A DNA stretch of 9,910 nucleotides from Deltaproteobacteria bacterium (GTDB taxonomy: Bacteria > Desulfobacterota > Binatia > Binatales > Binataceae): positions 5,344-15,253 of the forward strand of contig PMOH01000506.1 of NCBI GenBank assembly GCA_003161515.1. The letters are read 5' to 3'. A program made the translations under genes and the position numbers. Below the pieces are notes generated by a model. The model was given only the letters and a program-made list of their open reading frames with translations, searched no databases and was not told where the DNA came from. Below, one piece after another: positions 6,193 to 9,910 of the stretch. Each line of letters begins with the position of its first letter. Within the stretch, counting starts at the first letter, position 1.

Positions 6193-9100
6193 TCAGAACT
6201 GATCAGTCTCGATTGGCTCGACCACCTGGGTCACCCGCGCGCGGTTCTCATCGTCGAGACGCAGCCGGCGATGGCACAGGTAGATCAGGACTGGCTGCAG
6301 GATTCGCGTCAGCATCATGATTGCCAGCGCGCCGCCGATGACGACGATCGCCAGCGGCTGCTGGGTCTGCGCGCCAATTCGTGTCGAGATCGCCGCGGGC
6401 AGCAACCCGAGCGCGTCCACCGAGTCGGTCATCATCGTGGCGCGCAGACGACGGTCGGAGCCGGTGATGATCGATTCGACGAAGGGATTGCCCTCCTCCC
6501 AGAGCCGCCGGATGTAGAAGCTCAGCAGAATTCCGTCCATGACCGCGATTCCGAAAATCGAAATGAAGCCCACTCCAGCCGACACGCTGAATGGAGTGCC
6601 GGTGATGATTAGTGCGAGGACTCCGCCCAGACACGCGACCGGAATCTGCGCCATGATGATGAAGGTGTCGATGAGCGATTGCGTCGCGGCGTAGAGCACG
6701 CCGGCGATCAGCAACAGCGCGAACGGCACGACGATGGCGAAGCGGCGGTTGGCGGCCTGCAGTTCGCCGTACTCGCCCGACCATTCCAGATGCACGCCGT
6801 CAGGTAGATGGACCTCCTTCGCGATTCGGCGCTTGGCTTCGATAATAGTGCTCTGCAAATCGCGATCGCGGACGGAAAACCGTACCGGCACGTATCGTTG
6901 CAGCGCCTCGCGGTAGATGAATGAGGCCCCCTCCGCGGTCTCGATTTTGGCGACCTGGTCAAGCGGAATCTGGCCGCCGCCGGGAAGGTTGACGCGAATC
7001 TGGCGGACCGCATCCAGGCTTTCGCGATACTCCGGCTTCCACCTGACGACCAAATCGAAGCGCCGGTCGCCGTCGAGCACCTGGGTGACCGCCTGACCGC
7101 CGATCGCCGCCTGCACAATCGCGCCGACGTCGCCGACGTTGAGTCCGTAGCGCGCGCAGGCGTTGCGGTCGGGGGTGATTTGCAGATTCGGCTGGCCCAT
7201 CGAGCGCAGCACGACTTCATCGACGACGCCGGGAACCCCGCCGAGGGTTTCGCGGATGTCGTTGGCGATACGTTCGTCGGTCGCGAGGTCATCGCCGAAG
7301 ACTTTAATCGCGTTTTCTCCGGCCTTTACGCCCGAGATCGCTTCGTCGATGTTGTCCTCGATGTTTTGCGAGTAGCTGAAGCTCACGCCCGGAAATTTCT
7401 GTGTCAGTTTATCGTCGATCTGCTTGACCAGTTGCGGTTTGGTCATGCCGGCCGGCCATTGATCGTCCGGCTTCAGGTCGACCGAGAATTCAATGTTGAA
7501 AAAACCCGCGGTCTCGGTGCCATCGTCCGGGCGGCCGAGCTGCGACACGACCGTTGTGACTTCGGGAAAACTCCTGAAGACCGATCGCATCTGATTGCAG
7601 AGCTTGGCGCCGTGCTCGAGTGAAATCGTCAGCGGCATCGTGGCGTGGGCCCAGATGTTTCCTTCCTCGAGCTTGGGCAGAAACTGCCCGCCCAGCAGCG
7701 GAAAGAGCGAAAAGACTGCTGCCACCAGCACAACGATCATCGTCAGCGTCAGCCGCGGCCAAGTCAGAATCCGCTCGAACATTCCGTGATAAAACGCGGC
7801 GATGCCCGTCCAGATTGGATTGTGAATCGCGCGCATCCCGCGGGCGAAGAAATACGACGACAGCACCGGCGACAACGTGACTGCGAGCAGGATCGCGGCG
7901 CCTAGCGCGAACGCGTAGGTGTGCGACATCGGCGAGAAGATCGCGCCCTCGACTCCGCGCATCGTGAACAGAGGCAGGAACGCGATCACGAAAATCAGCG
8001 TCGAGAAGAACATTGGGCCGCCCACTTCCTGCGCCGCGGCCAGTATCCGAAGCCGGTAGCTTTCGTGCGAGCGCTCGGGCGCGGTCAGGTGCCGCTCGAT
8101 ATTTTCCATCACGATGACGGTGGTATCGATGATGATGCCGAAGTCGATCGCGCCCAGCGAGATAAGATTGGCGGGCGTGTTGGTCAAGTGCATCAGCGCG
8201 AACGCTCCGCACAGCGCGAGCGGGATGTTGATCGCGGCGATAATTGCAGCACGCAAGTTGCCGAGAAAGAAAATCAGGACCAGGAACACCAGCACCATCC
8301 CGACGGTGAGATTCTCGAGCACCGTGTGCAGCGTGGTCTCGACCAGCGTCGTGCGGTCGTAGTACGGCACGACCTTGTAGCCCTTGGGCAGGATGCCTGA
8401 CGTATTGAGATCGTGGACCTTGGCCTCGACCCCCTTGAGCGTTTCGAGCGTGTTGCCATACTTGCGCATCAGCACGATGCCGGTGACAACCTCGTTCTGA
8501 TCGTCCTTGCCTACGATCCCCAGCCGCGGCGCGTAGCCGACTTCGACGTTGGCGACGTTGGAGACCTTGATCGGGGTGGACTTGTTGGCATTGAGCACGA
8601 CGTCGCCGATGTCGTCGAGATTGCGGAAAAACCCAAGACCGCGCACGTCGAACGCCTGCTCGCCGACGCTCATATAGTTGCCGCCGGAATTGGTGTTCGA
8701 GTTTTGCAGCGCCGATATCAGCGTGGACAGCGGAACCTGGTAGTAGTTCAGCTTGTGCGGATCGACTTCGACCTGGAACTGCTTGGTCAAGCCGCCGAAA
8801 CCCGACACGTCCTCGACCCCGGGCACGGTCTTGATCTGCTTTTCGAGAATCCAGTCCTCGACGGTCTTCTCATTGGTCAAGTCGTGATCGGGACTCTCGA
8901 CCGTATAGCGGTAAATTTCACCGATCGGATTGTCCGGCGAGATTGCGGGCGTCACGCCCTGCGGCAGCGTTATGAACGACAGCCGATTGATGGTCTCGAC
9001 GCGGTCCCAGTAGTAGTCACTGTCCCACGAAAAATAGCAGCGAATGTCCGACAGCCCGTACAGCGAAATCGAGCGCATCGCCTCGAGGTCGCGCATACCA

Positions 9101-9321
9101 GCCAGGCCGTATTCGGTCGGCACTGTGACCAGCTTTTCAACTTCTTCCGCGCTCAGACCGTTGGGCAGCGCCAGAATTTCGATCAGCGGCTGCACCGGAT
9201 CCGGATAGGCCTCGATATCCAACTGCGAGAACGAAAAGATGCCGGCCAGCAGCAGCATCAGCGCGATGCCGATGACGACAATCCGTTCGCGCAATGCCAG
9301 CGCCATCAAAGATCGAATCAT
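6193..9321 (-). CDS. CzcA/CusA-family (HME-type) RND efflux pump, inner-membrane subunit
   Basis: The 1042-aa length is normal for a heavy-metal RND pump, which exports substrate through a three-part envelope complex using the proton gradient. Visible marks: TM1 (~12-32), the N-terminal porter domain with family stretches (YPDPVQPLIEI, LPNGLSAEEVEKLVTVPTE), TM2-6 (~338-495) with the HME-type TM4 relay GAIDFGIIIDTTVIVMEN (D393, D399, E406), GGQFLPKLEEGNIW, the second porter domain, and TM8-12 (~860-1017) with SAGVGFISIFGIAV and LLPAAISTRIGAQTQQPLA. The CusA methionine triad is not evident (GFFNIEFSVDLKP and NIEDNIDEAISGVK lack the Met), so Cu/Ag export is less likely than Zn/Co/Ni/Cd or something else. 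Usual DGA after D399 is DTT here. It follows the adaptor gene by 40 nt with only a weak ribosome-binding site, and precedes the VIT1 fusion by 50 nt. Confidence 0.92.
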   Translation of the reverse strand: MIRSLMALALRERIVVIGIALMLLLAGIFSFSQLDIEAYPDPVQPLIEILALPNGLSAEEVEKLVTVPTEYGLAGMRDLEAMRSISLYGLSDIRCYFSWDSDYYWDRVETINRLSFITLPQGVTPAISPDNPIGEIYRYTVESPDHDLTNEKTVEDWILEKQIKTVPGVEDVSGFGGLTKQFQVEVDPHKLNYYQVPLSTLISALQNSNTNSGGNYMSVGEQAFDVRGLGFFRNLDDIGDVVLNANKSTPIKVSNVANVEVGYAPRLGIVGKDDQNEVVTGIVLMRKYGNTLETLKGVEAKVHDLNTSGILPKGYKVVPYYDRTTLVETTLHTVLENLTVGMVLVFLVLIFFLGNLRAAIIAAINIPLALCGAFALMHLTNTPANLISLGAIDFGIIIDTTVIVMENIERHLTAPERSHESYRLRILAAAQEVGGPMFFSTLIFVIAFLPLFTMRGVEGAIFSPMSHTYAFALGAAILLAVTLSPVLSSYFFARGMRAIHNPIWTGIAAFYHGMFERILTWPRLTLTMIVVLVAAVFSLFPLLGGQFLPKLEEGNIWAHATMPLTISLEHGAKLCNQMRSVFRSFPEVTTVVSQLGRPDDGTETAGFFNIEFSVDLKPDDQWPAGMTKPQLVKQIDDKLTQKFPGVSFSYSQNIEDNIDEAISGVKAGENAIKVFGDDLATDERIANDIRETLGGVPGVVDEVVLRSMGQPNLQITPDRNACARYGLNVGDVGAIVQAAIGGQAVTQVLDGDRRFDLVVRWKPEYRESLDAVRQIRVNLPGGGQIPLDQVAKIETAEGASFIYREALQRYVPVRFSVRDRDLQSTIIEAKRRIAKEVHLPDGVHLEWSGEYGELQAANRRFAIVVPFALLLIAGVLYAATQSLIDTFIIMAQIPVACLGGVLALIITGTPFSVSAGVGFISIFGIAVMDGILLSFYIRRLWEEGNPFVESIITGSDRRLRATMMTDSVDALGLLPAAISTRIGAQTQQPLAIVVIGGALAIMMLTRILQPVLIYLCHRRLRLDDENRARVTQVVEPIETDQF

Positions 9322-9343
9322 CGCTCAGCCAAATTCCGATGGC

Positions 9344-9358
9344 GGCGGTATTACCGCC
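9344..9358. repeat. Perfect 15-nt inverted repeat between adaptor and pump genes
   Basis: GGCGGTA (9344-9350), a central T, and TACCGCC (9352-9358) form a perfect odd-centred inverted repeat inside the 40-nt spacer between the adaptor stop and the pump start. In RNA it could fold as a 6-bp GC-rich stem with a 3-nt loop. No T-tract follows in the direction of transcription, so it is not a classical terminator. It could be an mRNA stability or processing element, or a protein-binding site. Confidence 0.6.
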
Positions 9359-9361
9359 TGT

Positions 9362-9910
9362 CTAGGAACTTTCTCCGTGCGCCTGATGCCAGAGCGCGTT
9401 GATTTGCAGCGACTCGCCGCTGACCACGCGATCCCCCGCCTTGAGTCCGGTAACGACGCGCGCATAGCCGACCTTGCTCCACGACGCGATCGCAACCTTG
9501 CGATGCTCGAAAGTGCCGGGGCTGACCTCGACGAAGGCGTAGTAGTTGTCGATATCGAAGACCAGCGCGTCCTGCGGGATTACCAGCGCCTCGCCGGGAC
9601 GAGTGACGACCGTCACCTTCGCGAGCATCTGCGGCTTCAGCCTGCCGCCGGGATTTTTCACGCTACAGCGGATTTGCAACGTGTGCGTGTTGGGATCGAT
9701 GTTCGGGCTGATGCGGTCGATCACACCGTGGAAGACTTCATCCGGAAACGCGGTCGTAACCGCCGACAGTTCCTGGCCAACACGCACGCGTGAGAGGTCG
9801 TCCTCGTAGATGTCGCCGGTGATCCAGACCTCGTTGAGCGTGCCGAGCGAGAAAAGTATGTCGCCCGGATTGACCGCGCCGCCGCGCTGCACCTTGTTAT
9901 CAACCACCGT
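9362..9910 (-). CDS. RND efflux periplasmic adaptor (CusB/CzcB type), C-terminal 182 residues; N-terminus off the window
   Basis: The frame is open to the right edge (the last three bases are a Thr codon in frame), so the GTG at 9907 is an internal valine and the gene continues beyond the window. The visible part begins at the end of the lipoyl-like domain (VQRGGAVNPGDILFSLG). It continues through the beta-barrel (LNEVWITGDIYEDDLSRVRVGQE), the SPNIDPNTHTLQIRCSVKNPGGRLKPQM segment and the membrane-proximal domain (VIPQDALVFDIDNYYAFVEV, VTGLKAGDRVVSGESLQI). These are typical of CzcB/CusB membrane fusion proteins, which link the inner-membrane pump to the outer-membrane channel. No His-rich or Met-rich metal-binding tail is seen at the C-terminus. 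The stop is 40 nt before the pump gene, so both are one unit. An outer-membrane channel gene may lie upstream, beyond the right edge. Confidence 0.9.
   Translation of the reverse strand, partial: TVVDNKVQRGGAVNPGDILFSLGTLNEVWITGDIYEDDLSRVRVGQELSAVTTAFPDEVFHGVIDRISPNIDPNTHTLQIRCSVKNPGGRLKPQMLAKVTVVTRPGEALVIPQDALVFDIDNYYAFVEVSPGTFEHRKVAIASWSKVGYARVVTGLKAGDRVVSGESLQINALWHQAHGESS

Noticed and set aside
6193..9321. Calling the RND pump CusA (copper/silver)
   Set aside because: The methionines used by CusA for Cu/Ag are not seen at the equivalent places, so a metal-specific name would be unsupported.
8413..9402. 329-codon plus-strand ORF opposite the RND pump and adaptor ends
   Set aside because: It is antisense to a well-recognised pump, and the translation is rich in Asp, Arg, Val and His with no recognisable domain. 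It also crosses the intergenic spacer without any start signal.
1..9910. Defence system, CRISPR array, toxin-antitoxin pair, prophage or insertion sequence
   Set aside because: No repeat arrays, transposase, integrase, tRNA-flanked att site or small toxin-like gene pair was found; nearly all sequence is occupied by housekeeping-type lipid and transport genes of uniform composition.

Overview
The window suggests a GC-rich, diderm, hopanoid-making bacterium. The Gram-negative envelope is inferred from a tripartite RND pump gene and a periplasmic adaptor gene. Hopanoid production is inferred from adjacent hpnJ and hpnI. An uncultivated soil lineage (Binatota or former Deltaproteobacteria, Acidobacteria, Alphaproteobacteria) would fit, but the sequence alone does not settle the taxon. 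The window holds seven protein genes, two of them cut by the edges. I see no rRNA, tRNA, CRISPR array, insertion sequence or phage gene.

Left half, plus strand (1-4103): the C-terminal end of a class I SAM-dependent methyltransferase runs off the left edge. A 128-nt gap with a good sigma70-type promoter candidate follows. Then come hpnJ (radical SAM enzyme of bacteriohopanetetrol cyclitol ether formation), hpnI (GT21-type glycosyltransferase that adds N-acetylglucosamine to bacteriohopanetetrol), and a GTG-started EamA/DMT-family membrane transporter placed 4 nt after hpnI. In the known route HpnI adds the sugar, HpnK deacetylates it and HpnJ remodels it to the cyclitol ether. The deacetylase HpnK is not in this window. 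The tightly coupled transporter is the least expected member and could plausibly translocate the modified hopanoid, although the sequence does not prove this.

Right half, minus strand (4108-9910, read right to left): a CusB/CzcB-type periplasmic adaptor (N-terminus off the right edge), a full-length CzcA/CusA-family RND pump, a rubrerythrin-VIT1 fusion (MbfA-like iron exporter) and an SMP-30/gluconolactonase-like beta-propeller. The spacers are only 40, 50 and 64 nt, so this looks like one metal-efflux transcription unit with the SMP-30 gene as last member or passenger. The two gene rows converge at 4104-4107 with only 4 nt between stop codons and no visible terminator.

Nothing here is a clearly new system. 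The best leads are the hpnI-transporter coupling, the pairing of an RND metal pump with a ferritin-like iron exporter, an RND pump with an unusual set of membrane acidic residues, and a perfect 15-nt inverted repeat between adaptor and pump genes.
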